This document shows positions 1 through 8,389 of a stretch of DNA of 64,000 nucleotides, piece by piece; the stretch's first letter is position 1, and each line of letters begins with the position of its first letter. The position numbers and the translations under genes are program-made. The DNA is from Kosmotoga arenicorallina S304 (GTDB lineage Bacteria; Thermotogota; Thermotogae; Petrotogales; Kosmotogaceae), in contig NZ_JFHK01000003.1 of assembly GCF_001636545.1 (NCBI RefSeq), forward strand, positions 1 to 64,000, written 5' to 3'. The notes under the pieces were generated by a model. That model did not search any database. It saw only the letters and a list, made by a program, of their open reading frames with translations, and had not been told where the DNA came from.

Positions 1-51
1 ACTACCAGTGTACTAACACTTGCATTATATCATGAGTACTGCAAAATTCAT

Positions 52-82
52 CCTTGACTTATAGAAGTCAAGGTCTTCTTTT
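52..82 (+). terminator. Rho-independent terminator of an upstream gene
   Basis: A perfect 9-bp inverted repeat (CCTTGACTT / AAGTCAAGG, loop ATAG) is followed by TCTTCTTTT. It would end a plus-strand transcript entering from left of the window. The gene it belongs to is not in view. Confidence 0.6.
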
Positions 83-165
83 GTAAAAATCGATAAATAG
101 AGAATAATATTCGCAAAAGCGGAAGGCTTTCTATATTTGCTTCATATAACTTAAACTTCTAAACC

Positions 166-205
166 CCATATTTCAATATGGAGATGAGAAGATAAGAGGT
201 ATAAT
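166..205 (+). promoter_or_regulatory. Candidate promoter and operator of the first ABC operon
   Basis: A perfect TATAAT lies at 200-205, about 50 bases before the binding-protein start. A 16-bp inverted repeat CCATATT-TC-AATATGG at 166-181 sits where a -35 box would be expected and could be a regulator site. No good -35 hexamer is visible at 16-18 bp spacing, so an activator may be needed. This is inferred from sequence only. Confidence 0.35.
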
Positions 206-257
206 ACTTCCGTAGGGTTTATCTGTTTTTCCATTTTTACACAGGAGGTGGGGAAAT

Positions 258-1529
258 ATGAAGCGAGTTGTTATGATTCTTTTTGTCCTTAGCTTATCAC
301 TGCTTCTTCTGGGAGCAGATAAGATCGAACTGCTTTTCTGGACACATGAAGACCCTAACAGAACCGAGATCGAAAATAGGTACATTGAAGAATTTGAAGA
401 AATGTATCCCGACGTGACAATCAAAAGAGTTACTTATCCTTCAAGGAAGATTCAGGAAACAGTTTTAACAGCCTTTGCAGCCCACAAAGGGCCTGACATT
501 TTCAACATGGAGATTAACGACGAATATCCTTACATCGTTAACGGAAGGGTAGCCCCGATTGATCCTAAGGCTGCTGGATACGACAGCCTTCAGGCAATAT
601 ACGGCAATTACCTTGAAGGGGTGCTCGATCCCGTGACCTATGATGGCAATCTCTACGGACTGCCCCTGGAACTAACGAACTGGTGTATATTTATCAACAA
701 AAAGTATTTCAAGGAAGTGGGGCTTGACCCTGAAAAAGATTACCCGAAAACCTGGGAAGAAATGGCTGATGTATCTGAAAAATTAGTTATCAGGGACGGA
801 GAAATTTTGTTAAGGCGTGGATTTGACTTCCGCTACCCTTACTATTTGACTTTCCTCGTTCCAATGGTTGAACAGCTTGGCGGCGCTCTGTTAAGCGAGG
901 ATGGAAAAACCGCTATTATCAACGATGAAGCCTGGCTTAAAGTGCTGGAATACTTCAAAGAATGGGGACCAAACGGTAGAAATCTTGGATCTCCTACTTA
1001 TACAAATGCAAGGAAGCTTTTCAACAAAGACAACAACTCCGTTGCCATGTGCCTTACAGGGCTTTATCAGGAAGGCAGGATCAGAGCTGACAACCCCGAG
1101 TTTTACGAAAGCGGAGAATGGATGGTCGTGCCCTTCCCGAGATTTGAAAATGCAGTGAATGATCTTGGAAGCGCTTACTATGGGCATTATTACATGGTAA
1201 ATGCGGAAAGCTCAAAAGACAAACAGTACTGGGCCTGGAAATTCATAGCCTTTATGCTAAGCCATCCTGAAGAGTACCTCCTCAAGGTAGGTCTCATTCA
1301 ACCTCAAAAGACTCTTCTTGAATCCGAAATTTTCAAGAATATCCCTTACTCTGACGTGTTCTTAAACGACATGGCAAAATCGCATATTATCACTATCCAC
1401 GAAAAAGCGCCAATGATGCAGGATTTGTTAAAAGAAGCTGTAGAGTCAGTAATGCTCACAAATGCCACACCGGCTTTTGCTTTAAAAAGGCTTAAAACAA
1501 AGATGAATGAACTCCTTGAAGAGTGGTGA
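258..1529 (+). CDS. Sugar ABC transporter substrate-binding protein (family 1)
   Basis: This 423-residue secreted binding protein belongs to the family 1 (MalE/UgpB-type) extracellular solute-binding proteins. A signal peptide (MKR start, Leu-rich core to about residue 19) precedes the lobe typical of the family: LLFWTHEDPN, then a later GPDIFNMEI stretch and PKTWEEM, a common signature in sugar-binding proteins. The ATG is preceded by AGGAGGTGGGGAA at good spacing. It is the first gene of an importer operon with the two permeases that follow, and a hairpin separates it from them. The length is usual for the family. The ligand cannot be read from sequence; an oligosaccharide is the best guess. 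No ATPase gene is adjacent. Confidence 0.9.
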   Translation: MKRVVMILFVLSLSLLLLGADKIELLFWTHEDPNRTEIENRYIEEFEEMYPDVTIKRVTYPSRKIQETVLTAFAAHKGPDIFNMEINDEYPYIVNGRVAPIDPKAAGYDSLQAIYGNYLEGVLDPVTYDGNLYGLPLELTNWCIFINKKYFKEVGLDPEKDYPKTWEEMADVSEKLVIRDGEILLRRGFDFRYPYYLTFLVPMVEQLGGALLSEDGKTAIINDEAWLKVLEYFKEWGPNGRNLGSPTYTNARKLFNKDNNSVAMCLTGLYQEGRIRADNPEFYESGEWMVVPFPRFENAVNDLGSAYYGHYYMVNAESSKDKQYWAWKFIAFMLSHPEEYLLKVGLIQPQKTLLESEIFKNIPYSDVFLNDMAKSHIITIHEKAPMMQDLLKEAVESVMLTNATPAFALKRLKTKMNELLEEW

Positions 1530-1539
1530 TTACATTCAG

Positions 1540-1570
1540 GCAGACCCCTTTTAAGGGGTCTGCTTTTGTT
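1540..1570 (+). terminator. Intra-operon hairpin/attenuator between binding protein and permeases
   Basis: A perfect 9-bp stem GCAGACCCC / GGGGTCTGC with loop TTTTAA is followed by TTTTGTT. It lies between the binding-protein stop and the first permease start. It probably lets some transcripts stop, so that binding protein exceeds permease. The same arrangement recurs at three other importers in this window. Confidence 0.7.
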
Positions 1571-1605
1571 CTTAAAGACGAGACGTGGTCAAGGAGCGTG
1601 AAAAT

Positions 1606-2523
1606 GTGGCACATAAAAGAAGAGTACACAAAGGTATAGAGAGAAAAAAGGCTATATGGGGCTGGATTTTTGTCGCGCCTTCTTTGCTATTTTTTTCTCT
1701 TTTTAGCTTTTATCCCATTGCCAATGCTTTTTATACCAGCCTTTTCAAGAAAGATTTACTTTCATTAAGACCACCAAAGTTTGTGGGTATTAAGCAATAC
1801 ACTTACCTGTTGACTTCTCCTACCTTCTGGAATTCTGTCAAGGCGACAGCCATATTCACTCTCGGTACTTTTATACCCCTTGTAGTATTTAGCCTTATTT
1901 TTGCAGCCTTCATAATGTCAAGAAAACGCTTCCAGAAGTTTTTCCAGATGGCATATTACTCACCAGCTGTTTTGTCTTCAGTTGTAGCTGCGGCAATATG
2001 GTTACTGATTTTAGATCCCAGGGGATTGGCAAATCAATTCGTAAATTTCCTTTTGAATTCACCCGGAGTTGATCATAAGTGGCTGGCAAGTATCGGAATG
2101 GTCAGGTTTTCGACCGTACTGGTTTATTTCTGGAAATACGTTGGATATTTCACGATAATATTCATTGCAGGTATGGCAAGTGTACCAAGAACTCTTCATG
2201 AAGCGGCGAGAATAGACGGAGCAAATTCATGGCAGGCTTTCTGGCGAATAACTTTTCCGTTGATAAAGCCTACAACACTTTTAGTATCGGTAGTTGCGAT
2301 GATCCAATGCTTAAAAACTTTTAGCACACAGTACTTGTTTGTTCAATCAGGTGCTCCAAGGGGCCCCATTGATGTTATCACTCTCAACATTTATTACACA
2401 GCCATCAGGGATCATCGAATCGGTCGCGCAAGTGCAATGAGCATCATACTCTTTGCTATAATGCTTTTCTTTACCTGGTTCCAGCTCAAAGTCTCAAAAT
2501 CTGAAGAAGTTAGCTATATGTGA
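1606..2523 (+). CDS. Sugar ABC transporter permease (MalF/UgpA type)
   Basis: This inner-membrane permease of about 305 residues has six predicted membrane segments. The first follows a basic N-terminus (HKRRVHKGIERKKAIWGW). The cytoplasmic EAA loop that docks the ATPase is clear: EAARIDGANSWQAFWRITFP, around residue 205. I place the start at GTG 1606, because AAGGAG at 1591-1596 is correctly spaced for it. The in-frame GTG 1585 would place that site inside the gene. It forms the channel with the next gene, whose start follows closely. The ATPase must come from another locus. Confidence 0.88.
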   Translation: MAHKRRVHKGIERKKAIWGWIFVAPSLLFFSLFSFYPIANAFYTSLFKKDLLSLRPPKFVGIKQYTYLLTSPTFWNSVKATAIFTLGTFIPLVVFSLIFAAFIMSRKRFQKFFQMAYYSPAVLSSVVAAAIWLLILDPRGLANQFVNFLLNSPGVDHKWLASIGMVRFSTVLVYFWKYVGYFTIIFIAGMASVPRTLHEAARIDGANSWQAFWRITFPLIKPTTLLVSVVAMIQCLKTFSTQYLFVQSGAPRGPIDVITLNIYYTAIRDHRIGRASAMSIILFAIMLFFTWFQLKVSKSEEVSYM

Positions 2524-2533
2524 GGTGCTTCCG

Positions 2534-3403
2534 ATGATGACAATCAGCATCGCTAAAAAGAAAAAGCCACAATCCCTTATTGTAGATATATTCATATGGT
2601 TTTTCCTGATAGGTTTTGCAATCATTATTCTCGCACCCCTGGCATTTATGTTTACAGCATCTTTAATGCCTTCCAGCGATGTAATGAGGCTTCCCTACCC
2701 CTGGATACCAAAAAGCTTTTACTGGCAGAATTTCTGGCAGGCAATACGGGGAAATGATGGCTCTTTCATATACATTAGAAACATTATAAATTCAGTTATC
2801 GTTGCGGTCTCGATAACCCTTTCAACAGTCTTTCTTGCGGCACTTACGGGATATGGCTTGGCCAAATTCCCTTTCAAAGGAAGGAATGTTGTTTTTCTCC
2901 TGATAATGACCACGATGATGATCCCCTTTGAAGCCATTATGATTCCTCTTTATCTAATTGTGACGAATTTTGGTTGGCAGGACTCTTATATAGGACTGAT
3001 CGTACCTTTCCTGACAAATGCCTTTGGCGTGTTTTTAATGAGGCAATATTTAATCACCTTTCCAGATGAAGTGATAGATGCTGCGAGAATTGACGGTGCA
3101 AGTGAGTTTAGCATTTTCTGGCGAATCATAATCCCAAATAGCATGCCTGCAATTGCAACACTGGCAATTCTCACTTTCAGATCCCAATGGGATAATCTCT
3201 TGTGGCCACTGCTGGTTGTCCAGAGTGAAGAAATGAAAACCATACCCCTTTATATTATCAAATTCTCCACTGAAAAATACACCAATGAAGGTGCAATGAT
3301 GGCGGTGGCAGTTATAGCAAGTCTGCCGATGTTCGTACTGTTTTTCACTCTATCCAAGTACTTTTTAAGCGGTTCGTCTCTTTTCTCTTCTCGAAAGGGA
3401 TAG
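2534..3403 (+). CDS. Sugar ABC transporter permease (MalG/UgpE type)
   Basis: This is the second permease of the importer, 289 residues with six predicted membrane segments. The EAA loop reads DAARIDGASEFSIFWRIIIP, near residue 180, and GVFLMRQYL just before it is typical of the MalG side. The start is set by GAGGTG overlapping the upstream stop, 6 bp before ATG 2534. An in-frame GTG at 2525 lies inside that ribosome site and is less likely. Translation is probably coupled to the upstream permease. The likely role is import of a mono- or oligosaccharide delivered by the first-gene product. Confidence 0.88.
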   Translation: MMTISIAKKKKPQSLIVDIFIWFFLIGFAIIILAPLAFMFTASLMPSSDVMRLPYPWIPKSFYWQNFWQAIRGNDGSFIYIRNIINSVIVAVSITLSTVFLAALTGYGLAKFPFKGRNVVFLLIMTTMMIPFEAIMIPLYLIVTNFGWQDSYIGLIVPFLTNAFGVFLMRQYLITFPDEVIDAARIDGASEFSIFWRIIIPNSMPAIATLAILTFRSQWDNLLWPLLVVQSEEMKTIPLYIIKFSTEKYTNEGAMMAVAVIASLPMFVLFFTLSKYFLSGSSLFSSRKG

Positions 3404-3427
3404 CCTTTACTATGTGGAGGTTTGCAA

Positions 3428-4450
3428 ATGATACAAACGGAAAAGGGATCATTTCCAACGATAAGTGATGTACTCGAAAAAGTTTCTGAAAATCTTTACG
3501 ACATCGAAAATTTCGTGAACGGAAAACCCGGTTTCTTCTTCCTGACAAACGTCACATCCAAAACCAAACGAAGTGGTGGAAAATATTATTCCTGCGTTGT
3601 TAAGGATAAAGATAGCTCATTTAATGCCAATATATGGGATTGGCCCGCAAATGAAGACCCTTCCTCTGGCAAAATAGCATTTTCTGATTTCAGCTATAAC
3701 AACTACGGACTATCCCTAAAAATAAGGAAACTCATTTCACTGATTGAGCTGCGTTCACATATTGAAGGTATTGAAGAAGCCTTTATTCCCGTTGTGCCAA
3801 ATATTGAGCAGCTTAAAATTGAACTCATGAAGCTAATAGATTCAGTTGAAGATTCCTATTTGAGAGCCCTGCTAAATAAAACAATTTCTCCTGAATCGGG
3901 TTCAGTAAAAGGTTTCTTCAGAGCCCCTGCTGCTACAAAGAACCACCATGTAAGAATAGGGGGATTGCTGGAACACAGCCTTCGTGTTGCCAAACTATCA
4001 ATAAAATCGGTCGATTTGCTTAATTGTCCATATAACAGAGATTTGCTTATTGCTGGCGCTTTGTTGCATGATATAGGAAAGGTTTTTACATATGAGCACG
4101 AAAATTACACCTTTGAATTCACAGATGCGGGAATGTTTGAAGAACACATCGTTTTGGGCATACAAACACTTACAAAAGCCATCGAAAAAATTGATGGATT
4201 CCCACCCATTCTTGAACAGAAATTGTTCCACATCGTTGCGAGCCATCATGGGTTGAAAGAATGGGGCTCCCCTATCGTGCCACGTATACTGGAAGCGATA
4301 ATTATTCATAATTGCGATCGTCTTGAAGCACAGATAGATGCCTTTGTGGAGATTTCAAAATCAGTCGCAAAAGACAGTAATTGGTCAGAATATTCCAGTA
4401 TGCTGGGCACAAGGGTTTTCCTCTCTGATTATGAAGAGAAAAACGATTGA
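3428..4450 (+). CDS. yhaM: YhaM-type 3'-5' exoribonuclease (OB fold + HD domain)
   Basis: The protein has 340 residues. The N-terminal third is an OB-fold (GFFFLTNVTSKTKRSGGKYYSCVVKDKD, then FNANIWD), as in YhaM nucleases. The C-terminal half is an HD domain: HHVRIGGLLEHSLRVAKL gives the first histidines and LLIAGALLHDIGKV gives the metal-binding HD pair. YhaM enzymes trim RNA or single-stranded DNA from the 3' end in the cytoplasm. GGAGG at 3416-3420 sets ATG 3428, only 24 bases after the permease stop, so it is probably cotranscribed with the importer although unrelated in function. The length is slightly above the usual 310-320 residues. The family call is firm; activity is inferred from the family. 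Confidence 0.82.
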   Translation: MIQTEKGSFPTISDVLEKVSENLYDIENFVNGKPGFFFLTNVTSKTKRSGGKYYSCVVKDKDSSFNANIWDWPANEDPSSGKIAFSDFSYNNYGLSLKIRKLISLIELRSHIEGIEEAFIPVVPNIEQLKIELMKLIDSVEDSYLRALLNKTISPESGSVKGFFRAPAATKNHHVRIGGLLEHSLRVAKLSIKSVDLLNCPYNRDLLIAGALLHDIGKVFTYEHENYTFEFTDAGMFEEHIVLGIQTLTKAIEKIDGFPPILEQKLFHIVASHHGLKEWGSPIVPRILEAIIIHNCDRLEAQIDAFVEISKSVAKDSNWSEYSSMLGTRVFLSDYEEKND

Positions 4451-4785
4451 TTGTATTCTTCTTTTGCTTTTCTACTTCCAATTTGCTGTACTTGCAGCCA
4501 AATAGAGTTATTCAAAGTGGCCATTTTCTGTATGGGCTGACATCTTTTATTGAAACCCGGCTACGAAAAGCAACTTGCAGCAATCTCCTTTGATTGCCTC
4601 TTTCACATAACTTGCATCTCCCTTCACTTTTATATTTCAGGAATTTTTAATGAGAGAGTGTCTAATATTCTTTGTACCCTGCTAAAAAATTGATAAAATT
4701 AAGCGAACGTATGTTTTGCTTAAACCTATGTAATACAAGTAATTTTTATCTACAAAAATTAATGTTAGCGAAAGGAGGTGTAAGC
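4451..4785. other. Intergenic region with one promoter; nothing else recognised
   Basis: These 335 bases between yhaM and the lipoprotein gene contain no convincing reading frame or RNA gene. The only feature I support is the promoter at 4672-4699. No clear terminator for the yhaM operon is visible. Confidence 0.5.
4672..4699 (+). promoter_or_regulatory. Promoter of the 4786 lipoprotein gene
   Basis: TTGTAC at 4672-4677 and TAAAAT at 4694-4699 are 16 bp apart. The -10 is extended by TG (TGATAAAAT at 4691-4699). The leader would be about 80 bases. Confidence 0.5.
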
Positions 4786-5637
4786 ATGAAAAAGAGGGTC
4801 CTGATTTTTTTGGTTTCGGCTTTTGCACTGATAATGCTCATTTCTTCCTGTGCCCCCAGCCTTCAATGGTTCATCGCTCCAAAAACGGTTTTGATTGATG
4901 ACACGCACAATAATTCTTACAACTTTGATGGTTACGGTGGTGCCGCTTTCTATGCAAAGTTGTCCACCATATTGCAGTCCATGGGTTACAGCGTGGCTTT
5001 TACTTCAAGTGCTGGCTTTGTTCCCGAAAACTACGGTGTTTTTCTTGCTGCTGCTCCGGTAAATGCATATTCTAACTCGGAGATGCAAAAGGTTGCGAAT
5101 TTCCTCTCCAAATGCAATAGGAAGCTAATACTGCTTGGCGAGTGGTACGGCTATTATGACAATACACCGTTGAACTCTCTACTTACCTATCTTGGGTCAG
5201 GAATTTCTTTCAACAACAAAGAAGTATTCGATGACACTAATAATTACAACAGCACAAGTTATTGGCCTGTCATAAGCGACTTTGAAGTTCACCCTGTCAC
5301 AACCGGTTTGAGCACTGTGGTCCTTTTCGCCACTACCACACTGAATGTTACCGGGAGCGCGGTAGCCTTGGCATATCCCAGTGCAACAGCTTATGTAACA
5401 GCACCATCAATGGTTTCTGGTAATAATTCATCGTATAGCCCAAGTTCTGAGAGCTTTGAACTGGAAATTATAATCGATCCAATCATTGTAATGGCTGCAG
5501 AGGAAGTGAAAAGAGGAAAGATTGTCGCAATAGGTGATGCAACATTGTTCGCCAATGATGTTTACAATTCACTTACAGATGACTTTATAGATATTGCTGA
5601 AAATACAAAGCTCTTAAAAAATATCATCAACTGGTAA
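4786..5637 (+). CDS. Putative lipoprotein with a glutamine-amidotransferase-like fold
   Basis: The 283-residue protein starts at ATG 4786 behind AAAGGAGGTG. An upstream in-frame ATG at 4672 would overlap the promoter, so I reject it. The N-terminus is a lipoprotein signal with lipobox LISSC, so the protein should be anchored at the outer face of the inner membrane or in the toga. The body (VLIDDTHNNSYNF, then YGVFLAAAPVNAYSNSEMQKVANFLSKCNRKLILLGEW, and GKIVAIGDATLFAND near the end) resembles the GATase-like domain found in DUF4350/GldG/IFT52-type proteins, which lacks catalytic residues and is thought to bind ligands. It has its own promoter and terminator. The function is unknown. Confidence 0.65.
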   Translation: MKKRVLIFLVSAFALIMLISSCAPSLQWFIAPKTVLIDDTHNNSYNFDGYGGAAFYAKLSTILQSMGYSVAFTSSAGFVPENYGVFLAAAPVNAYSNSEMQKVANFLSKCNRKLILLGEWYGYYDNTPLNSLLTYLGSGISFNNKEVFDDTNNYNSTSYWPVISDFEVHPVTTGLSTVVLFATTTLNVTGSAVALAYPSATAYVTAPSMVSGNNSSYSPSSESFELEIIIDPIIVMAAEEVKRGKIVAIGDATLFANDVYNSLTDDFIDIAENTKLLKNIINW

Positions 5638-5660
5638 AAGGTTCAGGTATTTCGCAAAAA

Positions 5661-5689
5661 GCTTCCTCGAAAGAGGAAGCTTTTATTTT
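5661..5689 (+). terminator. Rho-independent terminator after the lipoprotein gene
   Basis: The stem GCTTCCTC / GAGGAAGC with loop GAAA is followed by TTTTATTTT. It begins 24 bases after the stop codon. This is a textbook plus-strand terminator. Confidence 0.85.
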
Positions 5690-5847
5690 GGGGAGGTGGT
5701 AGCTACAATTATTTGACATTAACTCACTTTATTTCGTTCAAACATCTTCTCATCGCTTCTGAGTAACTTTGTTTGGCTGAATAAAAAGTGTTATCATATC
5801 ATTGTAAGAAACATAATTTCATTAAATGAGACAAAGGTGGGGTGAAC

Positions 5848-6765
5848 ATGCATGTAGTTGAAAAGTTCGGAAGAGTTCTAATTCCCATGTGTACACCTTT
5901 TAAAGAGGATTATAGTATTGACTACACTCTTGTAAAAAAGGTCGCGCGCTATCTTGTAAATAAGAAGTATTGTGATTCTCTCATTATTGCTGGTACTAAT
6001 GGAGAGTTTTACACTTTCAGTTATGAGGAAAGAATAAAGCTTTTTGAAGCAGTTAAGGAAGAAATTGGCAATGATGTGCCTTTGATAGCTGGTACAGGCA
6101 CAGCCTTTACCGGAGAAACCATTAAGCTAACCCAGGAAGCCGAGCGCATTGGCTATGATGCTGCTATGGTAATTGTACCCTACTTTTCAAGGCCACCCCA
6201 GGAAGGTATTTTTCATCATTTCTCTGAAGTTGCTAAAAACACTTCTATTCCCGTTATGGTTTACAACATTCCCCTATTCACCGGCGCAAATATCTCCCCT
6301 AATACACTCGCAAAACTTGTGGAAAAACACGACAATATTGTTGCAATTAAAGATGAAGCAGGGTTAAACCCTCTCCAAGCTTCGGAATTCACAAGAGTTA
6401 CAGAGGGGAAGGTAGCTGTATATTCCGGTGATGACCTGATGGTACTTTCGGTTTTAAGTCAGGGTGGAGTCGGGGTTGTAAGCGGTGGATCTCACGTGAT
6501 AGGAGATTTAATGCACAATATGATAAACAGCTTTCTCGCCGGAAAAATCAGCGATGCTGTAACCTTGTTCAAATCTCTATATGCCCTTTTTTCAGCATTC
6601 TTTGGCAAGAATCGAAGGTTAGAAAATCCTTTGCCAGCTGTAAAAGCAGCATTTGAACTGGAATCAGGATTACCCGTTTCCAGAGTAAGGCCTCCGCTAA
6701 CTGGGTTAAAAGCCGAAGAAGTTGACATATTGAAGAATGCCATGAAAATTATAGGCAAATTGTAA
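5848..6765 (+). CDS. DapA-family (dihydrodipicolinate synthase/keto-acid aldolase) protein
   Basis: This 305-residue TIM-barrel enzyme is of the class I aldolase superfamily that includes DapA, N-acetylneuraminate lyase and 2-keto-3-deoxygluconate aldolase. The family marks are visible: GTNGEFYTFSYEER near residue 50, the tyrosine in VMVYNIPLFTGANI near residue 135, and the Schiff-base lysine in IVAIKDEAG near residue 163. ATG 5848 follows AAGGTGGGG, and in-frame GTG 5842 lies in the ribosome site. It is followed by a TRAP importer and an IclR regulator on the same strand, so a catabolic keto-deoxy sugar-acid aldolase is more likely than lysine biosynthesis. The substrate is unproven. Confidence 0.82.
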   Translation: MHVVEKFGRVLIPMCTPFKEDYSIDYTLVKKVARYLVNKKYCDSLIIAGTNGEFYTFSYEERIKLFEAVKEEIGNDVPLIAGTGTAFTGETIKLTQEAERIGYDAAMVIVPYFSRPPQEGIFHHFSEVAKNTSIPVMVYNIPLFTGANISPNTLAKLVEKHDNIVAIKDEAGLNPLQASEFTRVTEGKVAVYSGDDLMVLSVLSQGGVGVVSGGSHVIGDLMHNMINSFLAGKISDAVTLFKSLYALFSAFFGKNRRLENPLPAVKAAFELESGLPVSRVRPPLTGLKAEEVDILKNAMKIIGKL

Positions 6766-6808
6766 GGGTTTTCAGTACCCAATTTTGCGAAAAGGAGGGG
6801 AAAGAAGC

Positions 6809-7825
6809 ATGTTAAGGATTAGCAAGTTAGTTTTATTCACAGTGGTAATCATACTTCTGGGCATTGTAATAGTCGCAGAAGATCCGACATATGTATTGAG
6901 ATTTAACACCGTTGCTGCACCAACACAGCCTCAGGTGCTTGCCATGCACAAGTTTGCTGATGTGGTTAAGGAACTAAGTGGAGGAAAGATTATCGTTCAA
7001 GTATTCCATTCGGGACAGCTTGGTGATCAGAAAACCTCGCTTCTTGCTGTGATGCGCGGTGATCTTGAAATGGCTGGCGATGGCGCGCCATCATGGTTTG
7101 CTGATCTTGGGAATATGCCAGAGTTAGGTGTCTTTGGAGCGGCATATGTTTTCAGAGACCTCGATCACATGTACTCGGTGTTACTTGGCCCAATAGGGCA
7201 GGAATATTTTGATAAGCTTGCTCAAAAATCTGGTTTGAGAGTTCTCGATGTTTGGTATCTTGGTACCCGCGAACTAAACCTCACAGCTAAAGCAGGGCCT
7301 GTAAGAAAGCCGGAAGATCTAAAAGGCATTAAACTGAGAATGCCCAACAACGAAACTTTCCTTGATATGGGCCGTGCCCTTGGTGCAATGCCTACACCCA
7401 TGGGCTTTGGTGAAGTTTATCTCGGTCTAAAAACAGGAACTATCGATGGACAGGATAATCCCCTGCCAACAGACCTCGCTGCGAAGTTCGTTGAAGTAAC
7501 AAAATACATAGTGCTCACCGATCACTCCATTGGAATTATTTGTCCCGTAATAAATGAAAAATTGTGGCAAAGCATGCCCGAGAAGTACAGGGTTTACATT
7601 AACCAGGCTATGAAAGTTGCGCGCTACTATATGAACTCAATAGTCCTTGAGCAGGAAGCGGAGCTGCTTGGAAAGTTTGTTGAAGAATACAACATGGAAA
7701 TAATAATCCCTGACAAAGATGCTTTTATGAAACACGCCGTTGAATATTATTCACAGCCAAAATTTGACGAAAAATGGGGAGAAGGTATGTACAAAAAGAT
7801 CCAGATGTATCCCTACACTGAGTAG
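6809..7825 (+). CDS. dctP: TRAP transporter substrate-binding protein (DctP family)
   Basis: This 338-residue periplasmic receptor of a TRAP importer takes up carboxylate-bearing substrates with ion gradients. A signal peptide ends near residue 25 (VIVAEDPTYVLRF). DctP marks are VFHSGQLGDQKTSLLAVMRGDLEMA, then VRKPEDLKGIKLRMPNNETFLDMGRALGAMPTPM, which carries the conserved carboxylate-binding arginine (LRMPNN), and TGTIDGQDNPL. AGGAGGGG sets ATG 6809. It lies 43 bases after the aldolase, which points to a sugar acid or related ligand. A strong hairpin separates it from the membrane subunits. Confidence 0.92.
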   Translation: MLRISKLVLFTVVIILLGIVIVAEDPTYVLRFNTVAAPTQPQVLAMHKFADVVKELSGGKIIVQVFHSGQLGDQKTSLLAVMRGDLEMAGDGAPSWFADLGNMPELGVFGAAYVFRDLDHMYSVLLGPIGQEYFDKLAQKSGLRVLDVWYLGTRELNLTAKAGPVRKPEDLKGIKLRMPNNETFLDMGRALGAMPTPMGFGEVYLGLKTGTIDGQDNPLPTDLAAKFVEVTKYIVLTDHSIGIICPVINEKLWQSMPEKYRVYINQAMKVARYYMNSIVLEQEAELLGKFVEEYNMEIIIPDKDAFMKHAVEYYSQPKFDEKWGEGMYKKIQMYPYTE

Positions 7826-7831
7826 ATAAGC

Positions 7832-7858
7832 AATGGGCCCGTCGCTGACGGGCCCATT
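7832..7858 (+). terminator. Intra-operon hairpin between TRAP receptor and membrane subunits
   Basis: A perfect 12-bp stem AATGGGCCCGTC / GACGGGCCCATT has loop GCT. It begins 6 bases after the dctP stop. The following T tract is weak (TTATCGC), so it may be an attenuator or an RNA-stabilising end rather than a full stop. Confidence 0.65.
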
Positions 7859-7879
7859 TATCGCTGTTGAGGTGATCAT

Positions 7880-8389
7880 ATGAAAAAGTTGTTCCTCAGG
7901 TTAATTGATCTTGTTGAAGTGCATTTTGCCTCCCTTGTACTTTTTACACTCTTTTTAAGCATGTTCCTTCAGGTTGTTTTGAGATACGTTTTTAATTACC
8001 CTTCACCCGCTCTCTTTGAAATTTCGGGGTACTCCTTCATATGGGTCGTATTTCTTGGAGCCCCCCTTGCTCGAAGATACAAAGCTCACATACGCTTCAA
8101 TATACTTTATGAAAAACTTCCCAGGAAAGCTCAATTAGTTATCGACCTTATTATGGACATTGTTTTTAATGCAGGCATGCTTATTGCTCTCTTCCCGGTT
8201 TTGGATAATTTCGGATGGTATAAATTTTTAAGGTCTGATGTGTTGAGGATTCCGTGGACCTATCTGATTTTGTGCTTCCCGATTTTCATATTTCTTATTC
8301 TTTTACATAATTCTATATGGATATACAAAGAAATGAAAGAGCTTATTACCGGAAAAGCAAGTGAAATGGAGGCAAAACCATGGGAATAA
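7880..8389 (+). CDS. dctQ: TRAP transporter small membrane subunit (DctQ family)
   Basis: This 169-residue membrane protein has four predicted helices: residues about 15-35, 45-65, 85-110 and 125-150. LRYVFNYPSPALFEISGYSFIWVVFLGAPLARR matches the DctQ family core, where a helix pair is followed by ARR-type basic residues. GAGGTGAT precedes ATG 7880. Its last 10 bases overlap dctM, so translation is coupled. It forms the membrane complex with DctM. Confidence 0.9.
   Translation: MKKLFLRLIDLVEVHFASLVLFTLFLSMFLQVVLRYVFNYPSPALFEISGYSFIWVVFLGAPLARRYKAHIRFNILYEKLPRKAQLVIDLIMDIVFNAGMLIALFPVLDNFGWYKFLRSDVLRIPWTYLILCFPIFIFLILLHNSIWIYKEMKELITGKASEMEAKPWE

Noticed and set aside
5713-5718. TTGACA in front of the DapA-family gene
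   Set aside because: A perfect -35 hexamer, but I found no acceptable -10 at 15-19 bp, so I did not call a promoter.
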